Under the pieces are notes generated by a model. It saw nothing but the letters and a program-made list of their open reading frames with translations. It was not told the DNA's origin and did not search any database. This document shows positions 19,634 to 28,237 of a stretch of DNA of 64,000 nt, in pieces. The stretch spans positions 806,001-870,000 of the forward strand of contig NZ_CP074074.1 of assembly GCF_045788535.1 (NCBI RefSeq), read 5' to 3'. The stretch is from Allotamlana fucoidanivorans. GTDB lineage: Bacteria; Bacteroidota; Bacteroidia; Flavobacteriales; Flavobacteriaceae. How positions within the stretch are numbered: position 1 is the first letter of the stretch; every line of letters starts with the position of its first letter. The translations under genes were made by a program, and so were the position numbers.

Positions 19634-21487
19634 TTAGTTTTTAACTAGCTTTTGTGTAATTGAAGCTTGTTTAGAAAAAATCTTAATCACATAAACGCCT
19701 TTAGCAACACCCTGCAAATTTATTTGATAATCAATTTCGTTGGTACTAAAATGAGTTACCAGTACTTTTCGTCCCCTTAGGTCATGTACAACTACCTTAT
19801 CTAAAGGAAGCGGATAGTCTATATAAAAAAATCCTGTTGAAGGATTGGGGTAAATTTTTAGTTGTGACACCAAATCAACCTCATTTGTGCTTAAGTTACA
19901 AATATTTGAATCTGTCATGGGAAACACACCGCATTCTGAAATGGTTTTGCTTCGATTATGCACCGCTTGAGCAGCAGCTATATTATTAACGTTCAACACC
20001 CGCTGTTGCTCCGCAGTTTGTAACGCAAAGTGCATAACTTCACCTTCATTATCTCCTCCAGATTCATCTACCACATGACCTAATTGATGACCATGCCCTA
20101 ATTCATGTAATGCTACACTTTCAAAATCAAACTTTCCCAAATCAGGAAGTTCTATAGGATCTTCTCCAAAATACCATTCCGTAGTACCATTGTCAAAAAC
20201 AATATCAAGCTCATAAACGTGAGCGTACCAGGAATCAGGATCTCCAAGATTTCCACAACCAGCTATTCTGCTATAACACCTGCCTAAAACGTCATCATCT
20301 AAGTCATCATATCTTACAACATTTATCCCATCGGCTACCGTTGCATTTGTAGTGGTAGGAGAATTACTTATCACCCAATTAACTTTTGTTTCACAACGCC
20401 ATTTTTCTAAAGAAGTTTCAAATGCAGTTTTTGAATTTGTGTCATTAAAAAAATCGGTATACATTTCCCAAACGTAGCCTCCTCCCTCATCATTAATATG
20501 TCTTGTTTGATAAGCATACATGTCTAGCGGTCCATTAACTCCTGGAGGATCTTGAGTTGTAGCATCATCAGGATCAATAGAAACATTAAACTGGGCCGAA
20601 GTAACTATCAAGTTATTTATAGAAGCAGCATTGTTTCCATTATTGTCTTGTACCAAAACTTTTCCTGTTCCAGCGTTATGAGGCACCTCAACTATAATTT
20701 GAGTATCAGACCATTCTTTAATCTGTGTATTTAAAGCAAAAATAAAACTTCCTGGGTCTCCATCATCAGCATTTTTAAAGCCAACCTTACCTCTATTGTC
20801 GTTACTACCAAACCCAGAACCTGTAATAGTGAGTTCAAATCCTGTTCCCGCTGTCACTTCGGCTGGACTAAAACTAATATTGCTAGGCACTAATATTTTT
20901 GCTCTTTCATTAGTTTTATTGTTTACCAATGATTTCGTCTCAAACTCTTTAATCTCCAGAAAAGCTTCGCCAGTTAACTTCATAATTTTATCATACAAAG
21001 CTTGCCTTGTAGATTTGCCTTTACCATACAAACTAACCTCGTTTCTATTAAGTAGCCCATATTTAAAAAAACTCTGGGTAGAGGTTACTGGATTATATCG
21101 CTCTAACCGACTTTTACTAGTAAGGCTTAAGGAAACTTTATTTGGTCTTAAAATAAATAAACCTCTATCTCCTGAAAATAATTTCAAATTGGGGTATACA
21201 ATCAATGCTTCCGCACCAACCGTTCCACCAACAGTCACCACCTCAACTGTATTCAAACTTTTACCTTTAAAAACCTTTGCTACGGAGACCGTACTTATTG
21301 TATAAATATTTAACTTATTGATATCCCACATGCACTTTTGAGAGGTTACTACACCCTCAATAATCATAACAGAATTATCTACTTGCCTATCGAGAGGCAC
21401 CTCCTTTACAAATTGAGCATTAATTTGTTGATTTAATAAAAAACAACAAATTACTACCAATAATTTTCTAATATTTCTCATTTTCAA
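19634..21487 (-). CDS. Secreted TIG-domain zinc metalloprotease with T9SS type A sorting domain
   Basis: A 617-residue exported protein. The signal peptide is MKMRNIRKLLVVICCFLLNQ ending NAQ. An IPT/TIG immunoglobulin-like domain spans about residues 200-295 (FSPAEVTAGTGFELTITGSG). A zincin motif HELGHGHQLGH starts at His461, giving three His ligands and the catalytic Glu, with VMHFALQ downstream as a Met-turn candidate. The C-terminal 75 residues (KIYPNPSTGFFYIDYP to ITQKLVKN) form a type IX secretion sorting domain that directs export and surface attachment. The family is matrixin- or M43-like; the exact clan is uncertain. A small hairpin overlaps the stop codon (19618-19642) but lacks a clear T run. 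Confidence 0.82.
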   Translation of the reverse strand: MKMRNIRKLLVVICCFLLNQQINAQFVKEVPLDRQVDNSVMIIEGVVTSQKCMWDINKLNIYTISTVSVAKVFKGKSLNTVEVVTVGGTVGAEALIVYPNLKLFSGDRGLFILRPNKVSLSLTSKSRLERYNPVTSTQSFFKYGLLNRNEVSLYGKGKSTRQALYDKIMKLTGEAFLEIKEFETKSLVNNKTNERAKILVPSNISFSPAEVTAGTGFELTITGSGFGSNDNRGKVGFKNADDGDPGSFIFALNTQIKEWSDTQIIVEVPHNAGTGKVLVQDNNGNNAASINNLIVTSAQFNVSIDPDDATTQDPPGVNGPLDMYAYQTRHINDEGGGYVWEMYTDFFNDTNSKTAFETSLEKWRCETKVNWVISNSPTTTNATVADGINVVRYDDLDDDVLGRCYSRIAGCGNLGDPDSWYAHVYELDIVFDNGTTEWYFGEDPIELPDLGKFDFESVALHELGHGHQLGHVVDESGGDNEGEVMHFALQTAEQQRVLNVNNIAAAQAVHNRSKTISECGVFPMTDSNICNLSTNEVDLVSQLKIYPNPSTGFFYIDYPLPLDKVVVHDLRGRKVLVTHFSTNEIDYQINLQGVAKGVYVIKIFSKQASITQKLVKN

Positions 21488-21522
21488 GCCTCTTTATATA
21501 GGAAGTTCTAAGCGGAGCCTTT

Positions 21523-21530
21523 CAAAGATA
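21523..21530 (-). promoter_or_regulatory. -7 promoter element for the TIG metalloprotease
   Basis: Minus-strand TATCTTTG fits TAnnTTTG exactly and lies 35 bp upstream of the start. A TTG is present 21 bp further upstream (21554-21552). Confidence 0.6.
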
Positions 21531-21596
21531 TAACAAATTATTAGCATTTCACAATGCGAATATTCACTACTTTTATGGTTCAAATTTTATTTTCTT

Positions 21597-22889
21597 ATGA
21601 AATACCATCCTATTGATAATAAACTATTTATAAAGAATCGACAAAAATTTACAGCACAAATGAAACCTAACAGCTTGGCTGTTTTTAATTCCAATGACAT
21701 TTACCCTATTAGTGCCGATAGTACCATGCCTTTTCAACAGCACCGCGATATTTTTTATTTAAGCGGTGTAGATCAAGAAGAAAGCGTATTAGTACTTTTC
21801 CCAGATTGCCCTAAAGAAAAGCATAGAGAAATTCTTTTTTTAAAAGAAACCAATGAGCATATTGCTATTTGGGAAGGTGAAAAACTTACTAAAGACAAAG
21901 CCTTTGAAACCAGCGGCATTAAAACCGTTTATTGGTTAAAGGACATGGAAAAGGTTTTGTTTGAAATCATGACGCAATGCGACACTATTTATATAAACAC
22001 CAATGAGCATTATCGTTCAAACGTAGAAACCCAAACGCGCGAAGATCGGTTTACAAAATGGATTAAAGAACGCTACCCTGCACACAGCGTAGCCAAAAGC
22101 AACCCTATTTTACAACGCCTGCGTTCTGTAAAAGAAGACATTGAAATTGCCTTAATTCAACAGGCGTGTGATATTACCGAAAAAGGATTTAGAAGAGTGC
22201 TAGAATTTGTAAAACCAGGTGTTTGGGAGTATGAAATAGAAGCCGAATTTATGCATGAGTTTTTAAGAAACCGCTCAAAAGGCTTTGCCTACACCCCCAT
22301 TATCGCTTCTGGAAATAACGCCAATGTGTTGCATTACATTGAAAACAACCAGCAATGTAAAACTGGTGATTTAATTTTATTTGACACGGCAGCCGAATAT
22401 GCTAATTATTCTAGTGATTTAAGTAGAACCATACCCGTATCTGGCAAATACTCAAACCGACAAAAATCTGTTTATAATGCCGTGAATAGGGTGAAAAAAG
22501 AGGCTACTAAAATGCTTTTACCAGGTACAGACTGGGCTGAATACCACACAGAAGTTGGCAAGCTAATGACTAGTGAGTTACTCGATTTAGGACTGCTTAA
22601 CAAAGCGGATATTCAAAATGAAAACCCTGAATGGCCTGCTTACAAAAAATATTTTATGCATGGCACCTCGCATCATATGGGGCTTGACACGCATGATTAT
22701 GGTATTTTAACGGAGCCTATGCAGGCTAATATGGTGTTTACTGTTGAACCTGGTATTTACATACCTGAAGAAGGTTTTGGCATTAGACTTGAAGATGATG
22801 TTGTAATTCAACCAACAGGAGAACCGATCAATTTAATGAAAAACATTCCAATTGAAATTGAAGAAATTGAAGAAATTATGAACGCTTAA
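21597..22889 (+). CDS. pepP: Xaa-Pro aminopeptidase (aminopeptidase P)
   Basis: A 430-residue cytoplasmic M24 metallopeptidase that removes N-terminal residues before proline. The N-terminal creatinase-like domain (about residues 1-170) precedes the pita-bread catalytic domain. The five metal ligands are visible: Asp in LILFDTAAEY, Asp in SSDLSRTIP, His in HGTSHHMGLDTHD, Glu in FTVEPGIYIPEEG and Glu in GIRLEDDVV. There is no signal peptide. It is monocistronic and convergent with lysC across a shared terminator. Confidence 0.93.
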   Translation: MKYHPIDNKLFIKNRQKFTAQMKPNSLAVFNSNDIYPISADSTMPFQQHRDIFYLSGVDQEESVLVLFPDCPKEKHREILFLKETNEHIAIWEGEKLTKDKAFETSGIKTVYWLKDMEKVLFEIMTQCDTIYINTNEHYRSNVETQTREDRFTKWIKERYPAHSVAKSNPILQRLRSVKEDIEIALIQQACDITEKGFRRVLEFVKPGVWEYEIEAEFMHEFLRNRSKGFAYTPIIASGNNANVLHYIENNQQCKTGDLILFDTAAEYANYSSDLSRTIPVSGKYSNRQKSVYNAVNRVKKEATKMLLPGTDWAEYHTEVGKLMTSELLDLGLLNKADIQNENPEWPAYKKYFMHGTSHHMGLDTHDYGILTEPMQANMVFTVEPGIYIPEEGFGIRLEDDVVIQPTGEPINLMKNIPIEIEEIEEIMNA

Positions 22890-22912
22890 AACGATAGTTC
22901 ATAGATAAAAAT

Positions 22913-22943
22913 AAAAAAGGCGTTTTTTTAAAACGCCTTTTTG
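22913..22943 (+). terminator. bidirectional terminator between pepP and lysC
   Basis: The stem aaaaaggcgttt/aaacgccttttt has a short T/A loop with A and T runs on both sides, so it can serve both converging genes. Confidence 0.88.
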
Positions 22944-22970
22944 CTGCATACTATGCTAAATATAGATATT

Positions 22971-24299
22971 TTAATGAGTGACTAATTCAAATAAATAATC
23001 GTTTAGTTTTTGCAGCGTATTTATTTTGTCATTTGAATCAATTAACAAAGAGATATTATTTTTACTTCCTCCATAAGAAATCATTCTTATCTTAACATCT
23101 TGTAAAATCTGGAATAACTTAAAGGTATCTTGATGGTTTACCACTGAATGCCCTACCAGACAAACAATACTTTGATTTTTATCAACTTCAATAACCGCAA
23201 TTTTATCAAGTTCGGTAAGAATAGGTTCTAAATTGCTATCGTTATCGATAGTTAAGGACACAGCAACCTCTGACGTGGTAATCATATCAATAGAGGTTTT
23301 GTAAGTTTCAAAGACTTCAAACACTTTCTTTAAAAATCCATGGGCTTGCAACATACGTGCCGATTTGATTTTTATTGCTGTTATCCCATCTTTTGCAGCT
23401 ATGGCCTTGATACCTGTTTCAGATGTTTTATTTGAAATTAAAGTACCATGAGCTTCAGGATCCATGGTGTTTTTTAATCGCACTGGAATATTATCTTTTC
23501 GCACAGGTGTTACTGTTTGTGGATGTAGAATTTTTGCTCCAAAATAAGCTAACTCTGCGGCCTCATCAAAAGATAAATTTGAAATTGGGTGTGTGTTTTC
23601 AACATATCTAGGATCGTTATTATGCATGCCGTCAATATCTGTCCAAATTTGCACCTCTTCGACCTTAAAAGCCGCCCCAATAATTGTTGCTGTATAATCA
23701 CTACCTCCACGTTGAAGGTTTGAGATTTCTCCTGCCTCATCTAAACAAATAAACCCCTGAGTAATATATATGTCAGACTCTGGGGTATCATTAAAAACCT
23801 TTTCAAAATTTTCTTTTATATAATCTAAATCAGGCTCTTTAAACTCATCAATCTTCATAAAATCTAATGCAGAAAGTAATGAAGCTTTAATGCCTTCTTG
23901 CCTTAAAAAAGCATTGAACATATAGGTAGACAACAACTCACCTTGCGCAACAATCTTATTATATAATAATTCTGAAGCAGTTTCTTCAGCACAGCTAAGT
24001 AAAACATTAAAAATACTAGCCACATATGTTTTTACATCAACATTAAGTTCTTGCTCCTGTAATAAAGCATCAACCGTAACTAGATAATGAAGGCGTAATG
24101 TGTTAATTTTATCTATAGCAATAGCTTTATAACCGTCTTCAATATCTTTTGAAATAGCGACCAATTGATTTGTTGTACCAGACATGGCCGATAATACCAC
24201 TATCTTCTTTTCGCCATCATTGATAATGTTTTTTACATTAGTCATGTTCTCAACAGAACCTACAGATGTACCACCAAACTTTAATACTTTCATTTTCAT
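22971..24299 (-). CDS. lysC: Aspartate kinase (monofunctional)
   Basis: A 442-residue enzyme making aspartyl phosphate, the first step to lysine, threonine, methionine and diaminopimelate. KVLKFGGTSVGS starts the kinase fold; the true start may be Met3. LQRGGSDYTATIIGAA near residue 200 and IWTDIDGMHNNDPR bind ATP and aspartate. C-terminal ACT domains (about 305-442: AIKIKSARMLQAHG, then SEVAVSLTID and NISLLID) indicate feedback control. It is divergent from an ACT-like protein gene 109 bp away. A second, more divergent kinase occurs at 36406. Confidence 0.94.
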   Translation of the reverse strand: MKMKVLKFGGTSVGSVENMTNVKNIINDGEKKIVVLSAMSGTTNQLVAISKDIEDGYKAIAIDKINTLRLHYLVTVDALLQEQELNVDVKTYVASIFNVLLSCAEETASELLYNKIVAQGELLSTYMFNAFLRQEGIKASLLSALDFMKIDEFKEPDLDYIKENFEKVFNDTPESDIYITQGFICLDEAGEISNLQRGGSDYTATIIGAAFKVEEVQIWTDIDGMHNNDPRYVENTHPISNLSFDEAAELAYFGAKILHPQTVTPVRKDNIPVRLKNTMDPEAHGTLISNKTSETGIKAIAAKDGITAIKIKSARMLQAHGFLKKVFEVFETYKTSIDMITTSEVAVSLTIDNDSNLEPILTELDKIAVIEVDKNQSIVCLVGHSVVNHQDTFKLFQILQDVKIRMISYGGSKNNISLLIDSNDKINTLQKLNDYLFELVTH

Positions 24300-24310
24300 T
24301 TATTTGAGCG

Positions 24311-24318
24311 CAAAACTA
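24311..24318 (-). promoter_or_regulatory. -7 promoter element for lysC
   Basis: Minus-strand TAGTTTTG fits TAnnTTTG and lies 11 bp upstream of the lysC start, so the mRNA would have a very short leader. Confidence 0.5.
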
Positions 24319-24408
24319 AAACTCATTTGGTTAACATCTTTATTTATTAAAAAAAAAGTTTATTTTTACACATAATGTTAAATAATTAACAGTTAACGAT
24401 TAGAAATC

Positions 24409-25065
24409 ATGAAGACTGTATCAAATTGCGTTGAAGACATTTTAATAACCCAACCGTATTTAGAGGAGGCGCTCTCAAGAAACATTATAAATTTCAGTGC
24501 TCTTGCGGTTGAACTTACCGACCCCATAAGTAAAATGCTGAAAAAAGAGGTTAAACCTGGCGCTATCATGATGGCTTTAAGACGTTACAGTCCGCCACCA
24601 ACGCTTTCCAATTCTGTAAAAATGAAACGCGCCATACAGAATTTAGGTGATATTACTGTACGTTCAAATCTAACAGATTTCACGGTTAGAAATTCAGATA
24701 CACTCATAGATAATCATTCTAAAATTCTTGAACGCATCAATTTAGAAACGAAACTCTTTTACACTTTTACCAGAGGCATCCATGAAAGCAACATTATTAT
24801 TTCTAGCAGTTTAAGTGATTTTATAAAGGAACAATTGGTAAACGAAACTATGTTGGCCATTCAGGATGGTCTTTCGGCAATTACCATTAATTTGCCACAG
24901 GATAATTCTAAAATTGCCGGACTGTATTATCATTTTTTTAAGCGGTTGGCATGGGAAGGTATTGTACTTTATGAAGTAATTTCAACCACCAATGAATTTA
25001 CTATTCTAGTTGAAGACGAATTTGTTGATAAAGCCTTTACTGCCATTAAACGTGTTAAAACATAA
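24409..25065 (+). CDS. Conserved-looking protein with possible C-terminal ACT-like fold, divergent from lysC
   Basis: A 218-residue soluble protein with no signal or membrane segment. I do not recognise a named family. The N-terminal 60 residues (CVEDILITQPYLEEALSRNI, then SALAVELTDPIS) are helical and could form a small helix-turn-helix-like unit. Residues about 165-215 (KIAGLYYHFFKRLAWEGIVL, then STTNEFTILVEDEFVDKAF) show the beta-alpha-beta spacing and 'A-x-x-GI-x-x-x-x-ISTT' wording of ACT regulatory domains. Being divergent from aspartate kinase, it could sense an amino acid and control that pathway; this is inference. ACT assignment is tentative. Confidence 0.7.
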   Translation: MKTVSNCVEDILITQPYLEEALSRNIINFSALAVELTDPISKMLKKEVKPGAIMMALRRYSPPPTLSNSVKMKRAIQNLGDITVRSNLTDFTVRNSDTLIDNHSKILERINLETKLFYTFTRGIHESNIIISSSLSDFIKEQLVNETMLAIQDGLSAITINLPQDNSKIAGLYYHFFKRLAWEGIVLYEVISTTNEFTILVEDEFVDKAFTAIKRVKT

Positions 25066-25102
25066 AACAACGGATCACTGCATAAAAATTTAAGAATCAT
25101 TT

Positions 25103-25110
25103 TATCTTTG
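25103..25110 (+). promoter_or_regulatory. -7 promoter element for the alpha/beta hydrolase
   Basis: TATCTTTG matches TAnnTTTG exactly, 19 bp before the start codon at 25130. No clear -33 box. Confidence 0.5.
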
Positions 25111-25129
25111 CCGAACAATGTTTTAACCT

Positions 25130-25909
25130 ATGTATATTGAACACAAAGGCATACAGGTTTACTATTCTGATTCGGGCAAAGGACAAGCTCTAGTTTTTTT
25201 ACATGGTTTCTTAGAAACGTCTATGATTTGGCAACCTTTTATTACAAAGTTATCAAAACAGCATCGGGTTATCTGTATTGATTTACCTGGTCATGGTAAA
25301 ACAGACTGCCTTGGTTATATTCACTCTATGGAACTCATGTCAAACGTTGTTGAAGCGGTTTTAAAGCATTTAAGAATCAGGCGGTTTTATATTTTTGGAC
25401 ATTCTATGGGTGGTTATGTAGCACTTGCCTTTGCCGAAAAAAATCCTGATTTTTTAAAAGGTTTATGTCTTATAAATTCTACATCGCAGGCAGATTCTCC
25501 TGAAAGAAAAATAAATAGAGACCGTGCCATTGAAGCCGTTAAGCAAAACCACAAAACCTTTATACGTATTGCTATAAGAAATCTATTTCGCCCCAAAAAC
25601 AGAAAACTGTTTAGAAACCAAATAAATCATCTTATCCGAGAAGCGCTTAATACTCCTGTACAAGGTATTGTAGCTGCTCTTGAAGGCATGAAAATAAGGC
25701 AAGATCGTGAGGCTCTGTTACATTTTTCCCCCTATAAAAAAATGATGATTGCTAGCAAAAAAGACCCTGTGCTTAATTTTGATAACCTTGTAAAGCAAAC
25801 ACAAAATACTGAGGTAAAGTTTGTACAATTTTTAGATGGACATATGAGCTTTATTGAAAATGAAGGCGAATTATTACATGAAATAATGTTTTTCATCGAA
25901 AAAAAATAA
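25130..25909 (+). CDS. Alpha/beta-fold hydrolase
   Basis: A 259-residue cytoplasmic hydrolase. The oxyanion region is FLHGFLETSMIWQPF and the nucleophile elbow GHSMGGYVAL has the catalytic Ser near residue 92. A late Asp (KKDPVLN) and the His in FLDGHMSFIE near residue 240 complete the triad. A basic cap-region helix (NRDRAIEAVKQNHKTFI) precedes RPKNRKLFRNQ. The substrate cannot be inferred; the family includes esterases, lipases and MenH-like enzymes. It lies between the ACT-like gene and two small Cys-pair genes. Confidence 0.85.
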   Translation: MYIEHKGIQVYYSDSGKGQALVFLHGFLETSMIWQPFITKLSKQHRVICIDLPGHGKTDCLGYIHSMELMSNVVEAVLKHLRIRRFYIFGHSMGGYVALAFAEKNPDFLKGLCLINSTSQADSPERKINRDRAIEAVKQNHKTFIRIAIRNLFRPKNRKLFRNQINHLIREALNTPVQGIVAALEGMKIRQDREALLHFSPYKKMMIASKKDPVLNFDNLVKQTQNTEVKFVQFLDGHMSFIENEGELLHEIMFFIEKK

Positions 25910-25968
25910 CGTTTTAACGATTTATTACATTTATTTTTCTATCTTTAGCACAACCAAAGTGCAAAATC

Positions 25969-26235
25969 ATGAAAAAAACTACCAACAGACCTGCTTTAAT
26001 TCCAAAAATGTATTGTAATCTCTTTGGTCATGACTATCAGGTAAGTAAACGCGTAACCTATCATGTGAAAGAATACACCTGTAGTCATTGCAAAAAAGAA
26101 TTAACCACAGATAGTAATGGGAATTTGATTGAACTTACGCCAAAATTCAGAGAAATCAACTCTATTCTCGAAAGAATTTACAACTCAAGAACAGAACGTT
26201 TAAAGAGGAAATCAATCGCTTCATCGATTTGCTAA
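25969..26235 (+). CDS. Small Cys-pair protein, first of a tandem paralog pair
   Basis: An 88-residue protein of unknown function. Its core (CNLFGHDYQVSKRVTYHVKE, then YTCSHCKKELTT, then LIELTPKFREIN) is repeated in the next ORF. One Cys with the GHD motif and the CSHC pair could bind a single metal ion as a small zinc-ribbon-like knuckle. Basic termini suggest nucleic-acid or protein contact. The arrangement resembles the short 'C-x2-FGH' proteins grouped as DUF1660 in phages, but I am not certain of that link. A TATCTTTA box lies about 30 bp upstream. Confidence 0.65.
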   Translation: MKKTTNRPALIPKMYCNLFGHDYQVSKRVTYHVKEYTCSHCKKELTTDSNGNLIELTPKFREINSILERIYNSRTERLKRKSIASSIC

Positions 26236-26319
26236 ACCCTTTCTAACATTTTTATTTAGCTTTTTTCTATTTTCATTGCCTCTCCGTTAGTCAAAGAATT
26301 AATTAAGAAAAAAAGCGAA

Positions 26320-26571
26320 ATGAAGCACATCCATTGTAAGGTATTTGGTCACGATTTTTTCACCTCTCGTCAAGTTACCTATCATGTTAAAGAGTACACC
26401 TGTAAACACTGCAAAAAACAGTTAACCACCAACGGAAATGGTTCCTTAATTGAACTTACACCAAAGTTTAAAGAAATCAATGATGTTCTAGAGCGTGTTC
26501 ATCAAAAAAAGAACAGAATTAGAATAAAATCTACACCGCTCAATCCTGATTTGCTTGTTTTTAGTCATTAA
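26320..26571 (+). CDS. Small Cys-pair protein, second of a tandem paralog pair
   Basis: An 83-residue paralog of the preceding gene. It shares CKVFGHDFFTSRQVTYHVKE, then YTCKHCKKQLTT, and LIELTPKFKEIN; roughly two thirds of the 60-residue core is identical by eye. The N and C termini differ (KSTPLNPDLLVFSH here). The conserved Cys, His and the CxxC pair are retained in both, so they are probably structural. The last 11 bp overlap the end of convergent thiL. A duplication within the locus is the simplest origin. Confidence 0.65.
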   Translation: MKHIHCKVFGHDFFTSRQVTYHVKEYTCKHCKKQLTTNGNGSLIELTPKFKEINDVLERVHQKKNRIRIKSTPLNPDLLVFSH

Positions 26572-27607
26572 AATTTTTCCAACCCTGAGCTTTTAAAGGT
26601 ATGCGTGTATCAGCACGGGTCACTAAATGCATGCCCTCGTTTGAGGCTTTCATATACCCTATAACAGTTAAATTTGGATTGGCTTTTATTTTTGGATAAT
26701 CGTCTTGAGAAATCGTCATTAACAACTCATAATCCTCACCTCCATTTAAAGCAATGGTGGTACTATCAATATTAAACTCCTCACAGGTAGAAATTACCTG
26801 AGGATCTAACGGTATTTTTTCTTCATACAAATCGCAACCTACATCACTGGCTTTACACAAATGCATAATTTCTGAAGACAGACCATCACTAATATCTATC
26901 ATAGCAGTTGGCTTAACTTTTAAATCCTTTAATAATTGTACAATATCTTTTCTGGCCTCTGGCTTTAACTGCCGTTCAACAATATAAGTATACGGTTCTA
27001 AATCTGGTTGATTATTCGGATTTACCTTGAACACTTCCTTTTCGCGTTCTAAGACCTGAAGCCCCATATAAGCACCACCCAAATCGCCAGAAACCACTAA
27101 CAAATCATTAGGCCTTGCTCCATCCCTGTAAACAACTTCTTCATCTTCAACCTCACCAATTGCCGTTACTGAAATTAACAACCCTGTGGTAGAAGACGTG
27201 GTATCTCCACCAATTAAATCAACATTGTAAATTTTTGCTGCGGTTTGAATACCTGCATATAAATCTTCTAAGGCCTCTAAAGGGAAACGATTGGACACTG
27301 CAATAGACACCGTAATTTGACTCGCTTGTGCATTCATAGCGCAAACATCAGATAAATTCACTACAACAGCCTTATATCCCAAATGTTTTAATGGCACATA
27401 ACTCAAATCAAAATGCACCCCTTCAAGAAGTAAATCTGTTGTAACAACAACTTTTTTATTTTCAAATTTCAATACCGCCGCATCATCACCAACTCCTTTT
27501 AGGGTCGATGATTGCTTTATTTCAAAATGTTCCGTTAAATGATTAATAAGTCCAAATTCACCTAAATCACTTAACTGGGTTCTCTGTTGGTTTTTATCTT
27601 CTATCAT
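26561..27607 (-). CDS. thiL: Thiamine-monophosphate kinase
   Basis: A 348-residue enzyme that phosphorylates thiamine monophosphate to thiamine pyrophosphate, in the PurM/AIR-synthetase fold. LKGVGDDAAVLKF, VVTTDLLLEGVHFD, VNLSDVCAMNA and IDISDGLSSEI carry the Mg- and ATP-binding aspartates, and GGEDYELLM is the late signature. I chose the start at 27607 (MIEDKNQQRTQ). An upstream in-frame ATG at 27646 would place a TATTTTTG promoter box inside the gene. With the box only 5 bp upstream of this ATG, the transcript may be leaderless. Confidence 0.92.
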   Translation of the reverse strand: MIEDKNQQRTQLSDLGEFGLINHLTEHFEIKQSSTLKGVGDDAAVLKFENKKVVVTTDLLLEGVHFDLSYVPLKHLGYKAVVVNLSDVCAMNAQASQITVSIAVSNRFPLEALEDLYAGIQTAAKIYNVDLIGGDTTSSTTGLLISVTAIGEVEDEEVVYRDGARPNDLLVVSGDLGGAYMGLQVLEREKEVFKVNPNNQPDLEPYTYIVERQLKPEARKDIVQLLKDLKVKPTAMIDISDGLSSEIMHLCKASDVGCDLYEEKIPLDPQVISTCEEFNIDSTTIALNGGEDYELLMTISQDDYPKIKANPNLTVIGYMKASNEGMHLVTRADTRIPLKAQGWKNFND

Positions 27608-27611
27608 GCTG

Positions 27612-27619
27612 CAAAAATA
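27612..27619 (-). promoter_or_regulatory. -7 promoter element for thiL, suggesting a leaderless mRNA
   Basis: Minus-strand TATTTTTG fits TAnnTTTG. It ends 4 bases before the ATG at 27607, so transcription would start at or next to the start codon. Confidence 0.45.
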
Positions 27620-27796
27620 AGAACCATAATTTGTTTTTGCTATCATTACCTACAAAACCTGTAGTATGCTAACAACCTCAGTCATAGATTCCTCAAAATT
27701 TCGGCTATATCAAATCATTATTGATTATTCACCACACCTAGTATATTTAATAATAAAAAACTATAAAACCATATATTAATATAATGTTAGGTTATA

Positions 27797-27826
27797 TTGT
27801 ATTAGAAGACTTATATTGTATATTTG
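27797..27826 (+). promoter_or_regulatory. promoter of the suf operon
   Basis: TTG (27797-27799), an exact 19-bp spacer and TATATTTG (27819-27826) give the textbook Bacteroidota promoter, leaving a leader of about 60 nt before sufA. The remaining intergenic DNA (27608-27796) is AT-rich with nothing else recognised. No IscR- or SUF-regulator binding site could be identified by eye. Confidence 0.8.
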
Positions 27827-27892
27827 TGCTCTATTTAGAAACTGTCTTAATAAAAATTATTAAAGCACAACTAAATTTAATAAAAAATTAAT

Positions 27893-28222
27893 ATGATAAA
27901 AGTCTCTGAAACAGCCAAGAAAAAGGTAGTTGAGCTTATGACTGAAGATGGTTATAATGCTACAACCGACTATATTCGTGTTGGTGTAAAAAGCGGTGGA
28001 TGTTCTGGTTTGTCTTATGATTTAAAATTTGACAAAGATCAACAAGCCGATGATAAAGTTTTTGAAGACAATGGGATAAAAATAATTGTTGACAAAAAAA
28101 GCTTTTTATACCTAGTTGGTACCACTTTAGAGTATTCTGGTGGATTAAACGGAACTGGATTTGTTTTCAACAACCCTAACGCTAACCGAACTTGTGGTTG
28201 CGGTGAGTCATTTTCACTTTAA
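27893..28222 (+). CDS. sufA: SufA/IscA-type iron-sulfur cluster carrier
   Basis: A 109-residue A-type carrier. The three cluster-binding cysteines are in GGCSGLSYDLKFD (about residue 39) and the C-terminal RTCGCGESF. The protein takes clusters from SufBCD and delivers them to apo-proteins. It is the first gene of the suf operon, 15 bp before sufB. Length and motifs are standard. Confidence 0.93.
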   Translation: MIKVSETAKKKVVELMTEDGYNATTDYIRVGVKSGGCSGLSYDLKFDKDQQADDKVFEDNGIKIIVDKKSFLYLVGTTLEYSGGLNGTGFVFNNPNANRTCGCGESFSL

Positions 28223-28237
28223 AATTAAAACCAAATT

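Noticed and set aside
19618..19642. Terminator overlapping the stop of the TIG metalloprotease
   Set aside because: The 8-bp stem lacks a T run on the coding strand and includes the stop codon; evidence too weak to list as a feature.
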